DNA of 64,000 nt from Hermatobates lingyangjiaoensis (GCA_026182355.1 JAPFBL010000224.1:379001-443000); one strand, 5' to 3'; shown: positions 11,285-23,877, counted from the stretch's first letter. The notes: generated from the sequence alone by a model not told the origin. Numbers and translations: made by a program.

Positions 11285-11430
11285 ACAAAAGATTTTATCG
11301 ATTGTCCAACTTGTTTCGAACACCTAGTATATTCATTTTCAGGTTGTATCTGCGTTAGTAAAGGTAATGTAACCTGAGGATGAGCACTGAGTGTTCGAAA
11401 CGCCTCAACATTGTATAAAATCATTTGTAT
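11285..11430. mobile_element. hammerhead-like inverted pair, GAAACGC type
   Basis: Minus copy about 11300-11350 (TTTCGAACACC...TTTCAGGTT). Plus copy 11370-11415 with CUGAGGA, U, GAGCAC-UGA-GUGUUC, GAA ACGCC. Helix II pairs fully with one G-U. Confidence 0.6.
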
Positions 11431-11924
11431 GAAGTCTCAATGCTTCCTTTCCTCTACTCTAATCATGAGTAAATACCACACAATAAATGATTGCACAGCT
11501 CGCTCGTGAGTTAAAAAGGAATTAAGATTTTAAATAAGATTAAGTTTAAAGGAGTTTATCAGGATTTTTGTTTCACCTTGCCAATGGGCATTTCTAAGCA
11601 ACAGTTACCAACTATTGAAAACATTACAGAAGATAGAAATAAAAAAAATCACTTTTAGCCAATATTAAACAAGAATTTTTTATATATTCTCTCTCTTCTA
11701 ATAGGAAAAAAAAAGAGAATTATTTTATCCATAATTGTGGTCTTCAATTTTTTTAAAAGAAGTACTCATTCAATTCATTCACTTGATTATGAATATTATG
11801 TGTAAAACTTTCATAATCTTGTAACATAAATCAATGGTTTAAAAAAACAACAGTGTCACGGTAGCTTTGTTGGTCATTTGACCCGGCACAGGGTCAACAG
11901 AAAGTACAACTATTTTGTTGTAGT

Positions 11925-12185
11925 TGTTGTTTTTCAATGCTTACCGTTTACAGGTTTTCACTTTTAGCGATGTTCTAGAGTTGGTAATTGTGGCTCATTT
12001 ATTATTTGACATCCATTTTAGTAATGGGCCAGCCATATTACCTGTTGATTCTAGATTGGGAGTCCTAAATTTTGCCTAACTCAAATATATTTAGAGTAGG
12101 GATCATTTTAACGAGTATCTGACATTTTGCAGGCTCAGAACCGACGTCTCCTGGACGACGTGCTTAGAATTATTCATCTTCCTGA
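11925..12185 (-). mobile_element. SINE body with tail B
   Basis: Body motifs CCTAAATTTTGCCTAACTC and GAACCGACGTC, no tRNA head. On the left it carries the alternative tail (AATTGTGGCTCATTTATTAT, TTTTAGTAATGGGCCAGCC) that also occurs at 26220, 46920 and 57680. Confidence 0.7.
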
Positions 12186-12224
12186 ATAACAGATTTATTA
12201 TTTTTGGTAATGAGCGAGATACCC

Positions 12225-12473
12225 AGCCAGGGTTGGTTCTATACTGGGAGTCCTAAATTTTAGCATAACTCAAAAATATATTTAGAGTAGGGACCTTTAA
12301 GGAATACCTGACAAGGCTTACGGGCTCGGGGCAGACGACTTGACACCTTCTCCGAGGGATGACTTGCTCACATGCTACGTGAAAAAAAACGAAAGCCAGA
12401 GAGAGAAACGAACCCGGTGTCTACCAATCCAGAGACAACCATACAAGCCACTGAGCTACCCTAGCTCCCAGAA
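12225..12473 (-). mobile_element. SINE with a different tRNA-like head
   Basis: Same body (CCTAAATTTTAGCATAACTC, GGACCTTTAAGGAATACCTG). The head reads, on the minus strand, GGGAGCTAGGGTAGCTCAGT then GGCTTGTATGG, with a B box GGGTTCG. This is not the GGGGCCAGGTTAGCTCAG head of the other copies. Confidence 0.7.
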
Positions 12474-13014
12474 AATTTTTTTTTTACATTCCTATTAGAA
12501 AGGTCAGCAATATAAAAGAGTTTCAGAACATATAAGTTATACAAACGCAGTTATACAGAGGGAAAGCTGTTATTTATTTATTTAAAGCCGTTATCAAATC
12601 AAAATGCATTTATGCATGTAGTTATCCAAGGCATTATCTTAACCTTTTTTAGGCCAATGCCAAACTAATTAATTTAAAAACCCCCACTCCTATATGTAAA
12701 CTTCTTATACTTCAAAACATACACTGTATATCATTGGAAAAATAAGTCTTCATCGTTTGAAACAGCATAAAACACCAAAATCGAGAGGCAGATTTCTATG
12801 AGTATATAGGATAATATCAAATTTGAAACAATGACTAAGGTAACATCAAAAGAAGTTAAACTTGGTGTAATAGTATCCTGCAAATTACAAAATATAAAAA
12901 ATATTCCGATACATTTTCTTTCACAACAGCTATTTTTAGCAAAATCTTAAATAGGCTTAAATCGAAATAGAATTATTGAAGCATATTTTACTATGAATAT
13001 CAAGTATGTAATAT

Positions 13015-13460
13015 ACAGACCCTCCTCTGTTAACGAACATTCGATTTACGAACTTTCAGAGATACCAAAGGACTTGCCAACACATATGAAGAATTTTTAC
13101 GGCCAAACACTGTAAGTTAAATTTTGATTTGAGCACTTATTTTATTATTATTATTGTTTTTCAGCGTGTTATGTTTTGCTTCTCTCTCTCTCTCACTCTC
13201 TTCTCTCTTAGTGTTACACATTTTTATAAATCATATTGTTTTTTACTCTTTACTATTATTTAAAAGTATTTTATAAATCATTTTTTTTCTTACCATTTAG
13301 TGATACTAAATGCAGTACAAACCCATATTGGTTACTTATACAAGTCGTAAACAAACATTTTATAATAAAAAAAAATGATTTCCAAGGACTTACGAACAAA
13401 TTCAGCTAATGAACGGCCATCTGGAACCTATCTTGTTCGTAAGTTGGGGAACGTTTGTAT
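13015..13460. mobile_element. pogo/Tigger-like MITE
   Basis: The left end CTGTTAACGAACATTCGATT and the right end TTCGTAAGTTGGGGAACG are imperfect inverted repeats of the pogo/Tigger type. The middle is AT-rich and non-coding. Confidence 0.6.
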
Positions 13461-13477
13461 GTTAAATAATTATATTA

Positions 13478-13650
13478 ATATTATTGTAATTAAAACTTAA
13501 TTGTCATATAATTACAAAACATGTATTTATTAGAGGTCATGAATGTAAAATATTTTATATTTGTGAAATAATTGTATTAATTATATTGTAATTGAAACTT
13601 GATTGGCATTTAATTACAAAACATGTGTTAAATAGAGGTTAAAGGTCACC
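13478..13650. repeat. direct duplication of about 110 bp
   Basis: ATTACAAAACATGT and TTGTAATTGAAACTTGATTG-type segments occur twice in the same order (13478-13560 and 13575-13645). They look like tandem halves of an AT-rich unit. Confidence 0.5.
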
Positions 13651-13654
13651 AGCC

Positions 13655-13935
13655 TCTCACTCACTCCTTCTCTGTCTTTGCCTTTATCTATCTCGCTTTC
13701 TCAGGAAAATACACAGTGACTGTTCAACCTACCTACCTATTCTTCGTTAAAGTCTCCAAGCTTGCAGATGAATGTAGTCTTCTCGGACAGTTTTCGACAG
13801 AAATGTATATTTAAAAAAGGGACACCGTGTCAGATGATATCGGGATGCACGTGTCAGAGGGACAGGTTCAGTGTCCTGTCAAGGGAAGCGCATCCCACAA
13901 TCAGGATGATGGACATTTAGATCTTCTAGCAGTCA
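13655..13935 (+). other. mixed-composition segment with short open frame
   Basis: After an acceptor-like TTTCTCAG (about 13704) a frame of roughly 35 residues reads GKYTVTVQPTYLFFVKVSK and stops. No donor or family match is recognisable. It may be an old repeat fragment. Confidence 0.2.
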
Positions 13936-14360
13936 TATTTTTGTAGATCATTAACTTTTTTCAACTATCTACTCCTAAATAAGGCTTACAAAAGTAAAAA
14001 TATCAATTCATTATTAAATCCAATACTAAAATTAAAAGCATTCATGTTTTTTTTAAATAGTTAAAACATTTAAGAAAAAAACAAAAATAAAATTATATAT
14101 TGAAAATTATTTTTTTTTGCGATATTATGCGGCATTGGGAAGAATATTAAAGGATAAAAGAGAAAAAACTAATGCAGTTCAAAGCACGGGTCTGCTTCAG
14201 TGTCACATTTACGTATGCAAATAAAACAATTTAAGTTCCATTCTCTCTCTCAATCTGCAGAAAAGTTTTAAATGTATATATTTTTATATTTATGTTTTAT
14301 ATAATGTATATATATGTGATTGTTTTCTTATCTCGAACACATATATTATTTCTCAAGTTT

Positions 14361-14675
14361 GTTTTTTTTTTCATTGTTTAAATCGATCCGCTAGCGGATG
14401 ATAACGTCAGCCGTTTACCGGATTTGTTTGATCGGTGATTCTACATTGAGAGTCCTAAATTTTGCCTAACTCAAGTGTGTTTCGAGCATGGATCATTAAC
14501 GAGTACCTGACACCATATAGGCTCGGGACCGACGTCTTAACGTCCTCTCCGAGGAACGATGTACTCACATTTATTCACCTACCGCGTGAATAAATCGAGG
14601 GCCAGGTGGGGACCCGAACTCCGCACTACCAACCCAGAGGCGAATATGTTAACCACTGAGCTAACCTGGCCCCCT
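14361..14675 (-). mobile_element. tRNA-derived SINE, full-length, tail A
   Basis: The head at the right end (GGGGCCAGGTTAGCTCAGTG on the minus strand), the body with TCTGAGCACGTCG-like and GGTCCCGAGCC-like motifs, and the tail ATCGGTTTAAAC plus A-run at the left end are all present. Confidence 0.85.
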
Positions 14676-14829
14676 ATTTTTCATGCTGCTGTAATTAAAT
14701 TCTGTACTGATGTAGCCCTGAAGATGTCTACAAAATATAGACGAAATAGTCCGTTTAAAGGTGTTCTATTGTTTGAATCTATACCAAACTTGGATAAAAA
14801 GAAAAATAGTGTTTTATATATATATAAAG

Positions 14830-15190
14830 TTCAATGTAGATAAAGAAATACATGGAATTAAAAACACACATTTACAGTCGCTAATTTTCGGTTTGAACCG
14901 TCTTCAGAAAAGATAAGAGAGAGAAACCAAGCGCACTGGTACAGAGACGGCTGGAGGTGTTTATTTGACCTTTAAACATTTGTCGTTTTTTCATCAAAAA
15001 ATATATATATAATATATATCGCAAGTTAGTGAAGAAGAACACACAAAAGAATAAACACGCACATAAAATCTCTATTTTTCGGTTACAACTGGAGAGATGC
15101 ACAACGCAGCGACTTGTAAGTTTGAATTTCCCTCTCTTTCCTTTCCTTAGGATGGTTATAACCGAAAAATAAACGTGCTAAAGTACCTGG
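14830..15190. mobile_element. family iii hammerhead-like units
   Basis: A minus unit at 14835-14960 (CTAATTTTCGGTTTGAACCG, TCTTCAG) and, after a (TA) stretch, a diverged pair at 15050-15180 whose helix II reads GGTTATAACC instead of GGTTCAAACC. The change keeps the pairing. Confidence 0.55.
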
Positions 15191-15689
15191 TTTTTTTTGC
15201 TTTTATTCGTGGTTTCTTACTATTTTCGAAATATTGTTTTCAATTTCTGATCGTTTTCCCAATATTCGAGTATATATGTACCATCTGATAAAACAAACTT
15301 TGAAAGATTTGATTAAAAGTTTTTATGCTTTTTATATCTTCTAAAAACACATAATACGATCTTAGATGTAATACATAAATATTACCCAAAGTATTGCAAT
15401 TATTGTTTTTTATGAAGACATATGGAAAACATCTTCTTTTGCAATCATGTACAATTTCTTATCACAGATTAATGTGCGAGTATATTAGTGATTTATAATA
15501 TTAAGATAAATCCTTAACGGGTGAAATAGTAATGATATTAAAATTGAAACATATATTACATGTACGATGGCGAAATAAAAATTTAAATATCTGTTTGGCT
15601 TTACTGAAAATGAATTTAAATTAATTATTTATAGTATTACATTATAAATGTATGAAAAATGTTTCAGGTTAATAACTGGAACGTCATAT

Positions 15690-15900
15690 ACTTTGTAATA
15701 GGTTTATAAGAATTCTATTGGAACAGCTGCTGTGAGACTGGAATTCCAACGAGGTTTACACTCAAGGTCCTTTCCTTCGATCAAGTAAAAGGACAACTCA
15801 GGTATGTTCTGATCTTGACACCTGTACTGAAGGAACCATCTGTCCACCGTCCCAAAGATCACTTCAGTACAACAATTTAGTCCTTTTCCTTAAGTTATTT
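15690..15900. other. unassigned mixed-composition segment
   Basis: Higher GC than its flanks (GAACAGCTGCTGTGAGACTG onwards), without an ORF or splice pair I trust. Possibly a decayed repeat. Confidence 0.2.
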
Positions 15901-15985
15901 CTTAATGTCATTAAAACGTTCCTCGACCATTAAACTAAATTCAATTCAACTTAAAAGCCGTTGGAAAGCATTACATTTAAATGCA

Positions 15986-16705
15986 CAGGTAGAACCTCGG
16001 CTTACGAACGTCTTGGACATCGTAGAATTCGGAAATCGAATAAAAAAAATTTTTTTTTCTATCGAAATTGGAACAGGCACTCACACGTGATCCACCAAAC
16101 TTAATTTTTTCCTTAATTTATTTAATATCGAAGTAACCTTTAATCTTGCTTACAAAGAAACCAAGAGATAAATCTGGTGAAAACCAGTAAAGAAAAACTG
16201 TGGAATGGATTGATAAAAATGAATCTGGTGTGAGTATTAACGAATTAGCGAAAGGGTATGGTATGATGAAATCGACAATAATAGCATTATTATGAATAAA
16301 GAAGTTGTTTAAATCTCGTAATGTTACCAAAGATGCAACAATGGTAAGTAAACAAAGACGGCAAGGAATAGAGGAGGTAGAAATGTTAGTGCTTCTATAT
16401 ACACAAATGAGCAGTAGTTAGCCTGTGATAGTGTTAGTGAGAAATAATGTGTTCTAAAGCAAGGAAAGTGTACGATGATTTGATTAAGAAAGACCCTTAC
16501 GTAATCCTTTTCAAGCCTGGTCGAGGATGCTTTGACAAGTTCAAGAAAAGAAGAGGCATTAAGAAACTATAGTTTTTGAATATCTTGGAATGGATCACGG
16601 CTATTTGCATTATTTCTTATGGATAAAATTGATTCAGAATTCGAAAAAATCGGTTTTTAAATCGGGTTTCGGAACGGATCATGGTTGAGATCCGAGTTAC
16701 CCATT
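15986..16705 (+). mobile_element. pogo/Tigger-like element remnant
   Basis: The left end CAGGTAGAACCTCGGCTTAC matches Tigger-type termini. The right end near 16640-16705 (CGGAACGGATCATGGTTGAG) is its degraded counterpart. The inside holds a broken transposase, listed separately. Confidence 0.75.
16185..16510 (+). pseudogene. Tigger/jerky transposase N-terminal relic
   Basis: The translation ESGVSINELAKGYGMMKSTI matches the N-terminal helix-turn-helix of pogo/Tigger (CENP-B-like) transposases, followed by a match to the second DNA-binding domain (VSKQRRQGIEEVEMLVLLY). Several stops (for example after IIALL) kill the frame, and the DDE domain is absent. Confidence 0.75.
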
Positions 16706-16959
16706 GTATAACCATTTCGTAATATTTCAGTTATTCGTTATAAATTAAAGATTTTAATTCCAAAAATAACTGGTTTACTCATTACAAAAAGGTCAGAACA
16801 TCAAAAGTATTGATACTCAGTATTGATTAAAAAAAGTTTATTTATTACAATAAAATTACAACAAAAAAAGTATTTATATTCGAAAATTCACTATAAAAAC
16901 GGAAAGACTATACAAACTGGACAAAATACGAAGTAAAAATCGAAAAAGAGTAACACTGT

Positions 16960-17060
16960 AGAGTAAAGAAACGCACTTACTAACTCAAATTTTCGGGAAA
17001 TCCTTCTTCAGAAGAAAAGAGAAAGGGAGACCAAGCATGCCGTAAACGCAACGGCAGGTT
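16960..17060 (-). mobile_element. family iv hammerhead-like unit
   Basis: Minus-strand CTGAAGA...GGATTTCCCGAAAATTTGAG then TTAGTAAGTGCG. Single orientation, (TA) run at its left. Confidence 0.55.
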
Positions 17061-17867
17061 TTATATTTGAAAATATATATAATAACTCTTCTCGAAATGT
17101 CGTCATTAAATGCGATTTAATAAAAATGAGAGAACGTATGAAAAGTATTCAATATACAAATATACCAGACTATCAGAAACCCGTCAGGTAGGTCATAGTA
17201 AATTTTAAAATTGTAATATATTTATTTATTTTACAATGTTTTCTATTCTAAGTCGATAATATGTACCTTTAGTGTTTTTTTATCTCTATGTTGATAAGAC
17301 TGGTTGGTAATAAGACAATTTCTTTTATCTTTCAGTTGTCATTACTGTGTGTAAATCAGAATGCCTGAAAAATCAAGTATCCGGGAAACAGAAATTTTTA
17401 GCGATTTTTTATACCTATGCGGTAACACTGATTGAAAAGAAACCTACATGTCATTTTATCTCTGTGTTGGTAATATTGTGTCCAAAAATGACAACAGAAA
17501 GTAAGTCTACAGGAAACAGAGGAATAACTTATTTTAGAGTATTTTTTCTCTAACTTGATATTATTTAATTATTCAATAAGTAACATTGTTTGTGCAAATG
17601 GATTATTGCATTTATATTGTAAAATAATTTTACAATTTGGATGATCACTAATTTAATTTAGTTTATTTTTTATTTTTAAATTGGCAACATTGTGTTGTAT
17701 TATAAAGAAAGTCCTTTATTTCTCTAAGCCGATATCGGTTTGTGCAATTAAAATACCTGCAAGATGAAGGGTCGATAAAAATGAAAAGAAGTCTTTTACT
17801 TTTATTGTTTTTTTTTTAACTAGGTTGTCAACACTGTGTAAGCAAGCTTGAATTTTAATTCGACCTT

Positions 17868-18035
17868 GCCGTCAGTACTGAAGGATTGAGGTTCAAATCT
17901 TACTCATGTCCCAAGAGTTTTTGTTTTCTTTTGTTTCGGAGATAAAAAAAAAACCCCTGTGCACGCCATCCCTCAGAGAGGAGTTAAAGATGTCGGTTCC
18001 GAGCCCGTACATGTCACGTACATATTAATGATTAC
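17868..18035 (+). mobile_element. SINE fragment
   Basis: GATTGAGGTTCAAATCTTAC (B-box side) followed by body motifs CGGTTCCGAGCCCGTACATG and TCACGTACATATTAATGAT. 3' tail missing. Confidence 0.55.
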
Positions 18036-18584
18036 CAGTCTAAAAATAAAATGAAATAGGACTCTGAGCTAATAACATGACTCGCCCGTAACTAATTTGG
18101 GTAGCAAATATCAAACTAATTACATATTTGGCCTCAAATAACACTACCACGTCACTGTCATAAGTGTGAGCTTTGAATATCACTGATAACTCATAACTCA
18201 CTGATATATTAAACGTATTCCATATTACTATATAGTAATATTTCAACTCTTTAACTTTTGAAAACCAACCAATATATTTTAATTTATTGAAACAATTATG
18301 TCACTGAATAATAGAAACGATGTACAAAATAAAGAAATATTACGGAAAATTGTAAACGTTCCCAAATATCTTACACAAACTAACTTTTTGAATACGTAAT
18401 TTTATTCATTGGGGTTGCAGTTAAAATATATTGAAACAAACAGAACTTAGAATGAAGGAATACAATCAAATTTAAACTTGTTTGCATTACTTACATATTT
18501 TAATAAGGATATTGAATCATCTTCAATATATTCAATATTAAATTATTAAGGATTAGGACCAAAATGAATACATTCTGATTACAA

Positions 18585-18865
18585 GCCGACGTTTCGCCGA
18601 AATTTTCAAGGCATTCTCAAGGTTAAAAACAATTTATTGAAAAAAATAGTACTGTTGTAAACAAATATCTCCACAGAATATCAACTAACAGGAAACAAAA
18701 CAGTTTGTTTGTGTTTGTTGCTTATTCCTTTTTTGTGTCCTGTTAGTTGATATTCTTTAGAGGTGTTTGTTTATAGTACTAATAATTTTTTAATAATTGT
18801 TTTTAGCCCTGAGAAGCTGAACAAATTTGGGCAAAACGTCGGCTTGTAATCAAAATGTATTATTC
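18585..18865. mobile_element. U3-A8 hammerhead family, inverted pair
   Basis: Minus copy 18586-18632: CC, UUGAGAA, U, GCC...GGC, GAAACGUC, GG. Plus copy about 18808-18855: AGCC, CUGAGAA, then GAAC-like helix, AAAACGUC, GGCU. The two share the flanking TTGTAATC and lie head to head. Confidence 0.6.
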
Positions 18866-18959
18866 TTAGATCTAATCCCTAATAAATTAGTATTTTGATA
18901 AAGTAAAGGTGTATAAATCTCAGGGAAGTCACAATTTATTTTACTCGCAATCAAGTTGT

Positions 18960-20290
18960 ATTCGCTGCTTTACAAGTTTACACTGTCACCACCACAGACA
19001 ATATCAACGCTTCAGAGAATTTCTCCCAGATTCTTATCAACATTTCATGGTCCACTGAATGGATGACTGATAGTATTCTTTGATTGCGTTCATGGATGAT
19101 TATGGGTGTATAGTTGTAGATCATAATACGATGTTTTACAAGTGTACAATATCATTACCACCATGGACAACAGTCTGAATTCCTTTCAGACTCTTATCAA
19201 CATTTCATGGTCCACTGAATGGATGACTGATAGTATTCTTTGATTGCGTTCATGGATGATTATGGGTGTATAGTTGTGGATCATGAATACGATGTTTTAC
19301 AAGTGTACAATATCACTACCACAATGGACAAAAGTCTGAATGCCTTTCAGATTCTTATCAACATTTCATGGTCCACTGAATGAATGACTGATAGTATTCT
19401 TTGATTGCGTTCATGGATGATTATGGGTGTATAGTTGTGGATCATGAATACGATGTTTTACAAGTGTACGATATCACTACCACAATGGACAACAGTCTGA
19501 ATGCCTTTCAGATTCTTATCAACATTTCATGGTCCACTGAATGAATGACTGATAGTATTCTTTGATTGCGTTCATGGATGATTATGGGTGTATAGTTGTG
19601 GATCATGAATACGATGTTTTACAAGTGTACGATATCACTACCACAATGGACAACAGTCTGAATGCCTTTCAGATTCTTATCAACATTTCATGGTCCACTG
19701 AATGGATGACTGATAGTATTCTTTGATTGCGTTCATGGATGATTATGGCTGTATAGTTGTGGATCATGAATACGATGTTTTACAAGTGTACGATATCACT
19801 ACCACCATGGACAACAGTCTGAATTCCTTTCAGACTCTTATCAACATTTCATAGTCCACTGAATGAATGACTGATAGTATTCTTTGATTGCGTTCACGGA
19901 TCATTATGGGTGTATAGTTGTGGATCATGAATACGATGTTTTACAAGTGTACGATATCACTACCACAATGGACAACAGTCTGAATTCCTTCCAGACTTTT
20001 ATCAACATTTCATAGTCCACTGAATGAATGACTGATAGTATTCTTTGATTGCGTTCACGGATCATTATGGGTGTATAGTTGTGGGTCATGAATACGATGT
20101 TTTACAAGTGTACAATATCACGACCACCATGGACAACAGTCTGAATTCCTTCCAGACTTTTATCAACATTTCATGGTCCACAGAATGGATGACTGTTAGT
20201 ATTCGTTGTTCGTGGTCATGGATGCTTATGCGTCGTATTGGCAGACCATAAATACGATGTTTTACGTACCTCCCACAGATGGAATGCTTG
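18960..20290. repeat. 161-bp tandem repeat, about 8 copies
   Basis: CATTTCATGGTCCACTGAAT starts at 19041, 19201, 19362, 19523, 19684, 19845, 20006 and 20167 (first interval 160, others 161). Because 161 is not a multiple of three, no frame is kept through the array. Confidence 0.96.
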
Positions 20291-21187
20291 TGTATATTCC
20301 ACCACTAACCATGAACATCCATGATCCTAAACAGCGAATAGTAGCAGTGATTAATTTAGTCGCCGGTGATATGATGATAAACGTCAGACAGGAATTCCCT
20401 TATCACACTGATGGCCCCTAGACGTATAAATTTACCCAGGACGTATAAATTGATTCCTAATAGAATGAATTTTCTGTTAACTTATTTTTGATTATTTTCT
20501 ATTTAAAATATTAACCAATGGGATAGTTCTACTGACAACCCAGTGTGTAGTTAACTTTCTTTTCAAATAACTTGATTTTATATATCATAAATTTATTTCA
20601 ACCTAACGTCACCTAATAGTGTCAGATTAAACCTTTCTGCTATTCATTGGTTTTCAAATTTCAGTCATTTTGTTTTATTTTTTTTTTTAACGAATAAATC
20701 ATGTAGGCGTGACAATTTTATTAAATCTAGTGAATAATACATGCAAGGAATTTAATTATGTGAGCATAAAATGAAAAAAAACTTAAAATATGTTTGAGTG
20801 AAAAGTTAAGTAGGAATATAATCTGTATAGTAATTAATTTACTGAACCAAAGAAAAAAAAATTGTTTAATAAAAAAAATGTTAATTAATTTTTTCCCCGA
20901 GCTGTATTTAAAAGAGAAGAAAATATGAGCCTGATTTAACATTTCATAAAATTTATCTTGAAAGGAAAACACTTACCATGAAATTAATTTTAAACATAAA
21001 TTTAAGTTTTTTATTCCAGTTATTGCTTATTCAGTCAGTGTTCATTTAGAGTAGGGATTCTAAACCTTCCTTGGCCCATGCACCTCTCCCGCCATTTTGC
21101 CACAATGTCATTCCGTCCTTTCCGAGATAGTTTTTTTGAAAAATGGTATGAAAATATTACTAAAAATATGAGTCCCGATAAACTTTA

Positions 21188-21373
21188 GTTTTGCATATAT
21201 ATATATATATATATCAGTTCAAAAATGAAGAAAAGCAACACACAGAGAAAGAGACACACTTACAAACTCAAATTTTCGGATGATCCGTCTTCAAGAGAAA
21301 AGAGAATGGGCGACCAAGCACGCCAGAAACACAACACAACACAGTTTGGTTCGTTTTTACGAATTTTGAGTGA

Positions 21374-21426
<53 letters not shown>

Positions 21427-21430
21427 AAGC
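21188..21430. mobile_element. family iv hammerhead-like unit between (TA)n runs
   Basis: Minus unit 21240-21340 (ACAAACTCAAATTTTCGG, ATGATCCGTCTTCAAG) bounded by (TA)n at 21195-21213 and 21377-21427. Confidence 0.6.
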
Positions 21431-21454
21431 ATAAAAGAAGAATACTGCTAGTGG

Positions 21455-22065
21455 TATGGTTCAGAGTGGACGTCGTGGCTGCCTTAATGCTCTGTCATTA
21501 ATCCTGTTCCTTCTTCAGCCAACTCACCTACCCTATTTCTCACAAGACATCTAATAACTTTGGTAATAACGTTTATAGTTTGGATGGCACCCAATGTCAT
21601 GCTTTTTATGTGGGTTTAGCTTCCACCAAGCTAACCTTGCATATGAATAAATAATCACAGGTCGTCCGTTGGTAAACGCAGTGACCTTCCCGTTGCTACT
21701 CATGCCAGTTCTCACGGACTCAGTTTCAATGACTGTTTCCGTATACAGGTTCTTAGGCAGATTAATGAATCTAGTGCTGACGTCACTTTGAGGGCTTCAA
21801 AAGACTCACTTATTATTCTTCTGGGAGGTAAATCTCCTCCTGGACTTAACCTCAATCCTGAATAATTCTTTTTTAATTAGACCTTTTTTTAAACTTTTGT
21901 TGCCTGACTTTATTTTATTAACAGTTTATTTTTTTTTACAAATTTTAACATTTTTTATTTAAATGTTTTTATATATTTTTTGTTTTTATTTATATTATTT
22001 ATAATTTTATTCCCATCCCCCCGTAAGTTGGCTACACTGATTGAGTGCTCCTTCAATGATACTTC
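21455..22065 (+). pseudogene. Penelope-like endonuclease relic
   Basis: Parallels the open copy at 43480-44030: GTGGTATGGTTCAGAGTGGA, the segment for FYVGLASTKL, and the end CTTAACCTCAATCCTGAATA. Frameshifts and stops (AATAAATAA in the R-M-N-x-K region) make it dead. It keeps the 3' UTR landmark AAGTTGGCTACACTG but ends before the ribozyme-like 3' terminus. Confidence 0.85.
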
Positions 22066-22247
22066 ATTTCAGATATTAACTAGTATTAAAATACTTTATC
22101 TAGTATCCAGCTATTTTAAATCATAATAAAAACATAAAAATAACTTCAAAGGACTCTAGAACAGGTAATCCATCAAAACTTAAAAGTTATTTTTGTTTTC
22201 ATGATTACTATAAAAGGTAAAAGAACAGTACTGATAAATAAACTTAC

Positions 22248-22347
22248 CCAGCAGTGTTGCCAGTCCGAAGAGATCATTGTCTAACATGCCCTGGTTCTTC
22301 AAATGGCTGCAGACTTGACTCTGCAATTCCTTTGCTTTCCATTTGGG
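22248..22347 (-). CDS. ex: expanded (ex) coding exon 2, FERM F1 lobe
   Basis: Exon of 100 bases: 33 codons plus one base. The acceptor is a pyrimidine-rich tract ending TTTCAG before CCC; the donor is CTGG|GTAAGT. The translation starts PKWKAKELQSQVCSHLKNQG and continues MLDNDLFGLATLL, typical of the F1 ubiquitin-like lobe of Expanded, which binds partners at the apical membrane. The single leftover G joins AA of exon 3 to make GAA (Glu). No stop interrupts it, and nothing in the neighbouring PLE or SINE debris shares its sequence. Confidence 0.88.
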
Positions 22348-22429
22348 CTGAAACAATACAAAGTTATAGCTAATTATTTTTTTTCTAATTTTTAACTATT
22401 CAAATTGATTTTTAAATAATAAAGATCAG

Positions 22430-22625
22430 TAAGGTTACGTTGTAGTGGCTGCCTCACAAGAAAACACACATAAGACCAAAGATTGGCCCTTTATGATTCT
22501 ACACAATGAACATTCTACATTGGGAGCCCTAGATTTTGTCTAATTTGAGTGAATTTAGAGTATGGATCTTTAACAAGTGTACCTGATATCGAACAGACTG
22601 AGAGATTAACGTCCTCACCAAGGGG
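22430..22625 (-). mobile_element. SINE fragment with companion repeat
   Basis: SINE body (CATTGGGAGCCCTAGATTTT to AGTGTACCTGATATCG), no tRNA head. On its left, about 22430-22495, lies a GGTTACG...ATTGGCCCTTT segment related to the 139-bp repeat at 39.5-40.0 kb. Confidence 0.6.
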
Positions 22626-22644
22626 CAATATATTAAAAGAGTTC

Positions 22645-22860
22645 AAAATCGAAGAACAGTCAAGAAACACACTTACAAACTCAAATTTTCGGGCAATCCG
22701 TCTTCAGATGAAAACAGAGAGGGAGATCAAGCATGAAGATTCTGCGTAGCAAAATTCTGCCTCTCTCTTTTCTCCTGAAGACGGATTACCCGAAAATTTG
22801 AGTTTGCAAGTGTGTTTCTTTACTCGGTGTGTTAATGTTATTCGATTTTGAACTCGTATA
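22645..22860. mobile_element. family iv hammerhead-like palindrome
   Basis: The minus half (ACAAACTCAAATTTTCGGGC) and plus half (CCCGAAAATTTGAGTTTGCA) face head to head around 22740. Helix II reads CGGAUUACCCG or GGAUUGCCC. Confidence 0.65.
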
Positions 22861-23877
22861 AATAATAATATATACTCATTATACTAGTTCTAATAAAACA
22901 TTATAAATACCAAATAACAAATTTTAATCATAATAACAATGATAAAAATATAAACAAAAAAATGTAATCAAATATAAATTAATTTGCAAATAAAACCTCC
23001 ATTTATTTTTATTGATTTTTAATAAAAATTGGATATTATAAACTCGTAAAAGGTACTGTTAAACGATTTAAGATTTCAATCTGGACTGGTGGGAATTCCT
23101 CGAATTATCAAGGAATATATTCATGCATGTATAGGGTGGTTAATTTAAATATTAATAAAGTTTCAACGTAAAGTGAATGCGATTTTAGGAAGGGAAGTAC
23201 TAAAAAAAAAAAATTGAATTTAAAGTTTTAAAGTTTAAATTTTAAGAGGAAACGAGGGGCTCGTTATTACGTTTAAATATTTAGTACTTGTACCCAACTG
23301 ATAATAATCTTTTGTAAAATGGTACTAATTTATTGGAATTCTTTTTTAAGAATAAAATATATCTGAATATATATAAGAGGAATAACGAAAAATATATTTG
23401 GGTATAAAATTGAATTTGTATTTATAATCTGTGCCTGGTTAAAGGAAAATTAAAACTGATGAATATGCGTTCGAATATAAATCGAAGTTTTAAGATTGAA
23501 TTTATAAAACCTAACATGATTTGTATAAAACAGTCTACAAGGAGAGGAGATTCTAAGCTGTTGATAAATAATCAACAATTATAAACGGAAACAATGACAC
23601 AAACAATCTCGATAGTGAAGATTCTACCGCCTTATACAAATTTGAAGGACGCAACCTCTGGAGTTGGTGTACCATTTAAAAAAAAAAATGATTTAAATGA
23701 CCAAAAATTCATGAAAACTGACGGAATTATAGATGATTTGTTTTTGATTTTGAAATGATGGTGGGGTACTAAAGAAATCGGTGTTCAACGGAACAGTATA
23801 ATTTTGCCACGAATAGAAATAACTGCAAGGATTGTAGTTGATTTAGCATTACTCCAGCACAAGGACCAACCTGTAAC

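Larger units (their letters stand above)
8275..22247 (-). other. ex intron 2 (about 14.0 kb)
   Basis: Bounded by the GTAAGT donor of exon 2 and the GCAG acceptor of exon 3. It is filled with repeats listed separately: ribozyme-like elements, SINEs, pogo relics, a 51-bp and a 161-bp array and a PLE endonuclease relic. Stretches between them (for example 9600-10350, 12500-13000, 13950-14350, 15200-15980, 17050-18550, 20430-21180) are AT-rich with poly-A/T runs, and I see no gene in them. Confidence 0.8.

Noticed and set aside
20045..20251. Protein-coding repeat in the 161-bp array
   Set aside because: A 161-bp period shifts the frame each unit, so no protein repeat could be conserved.
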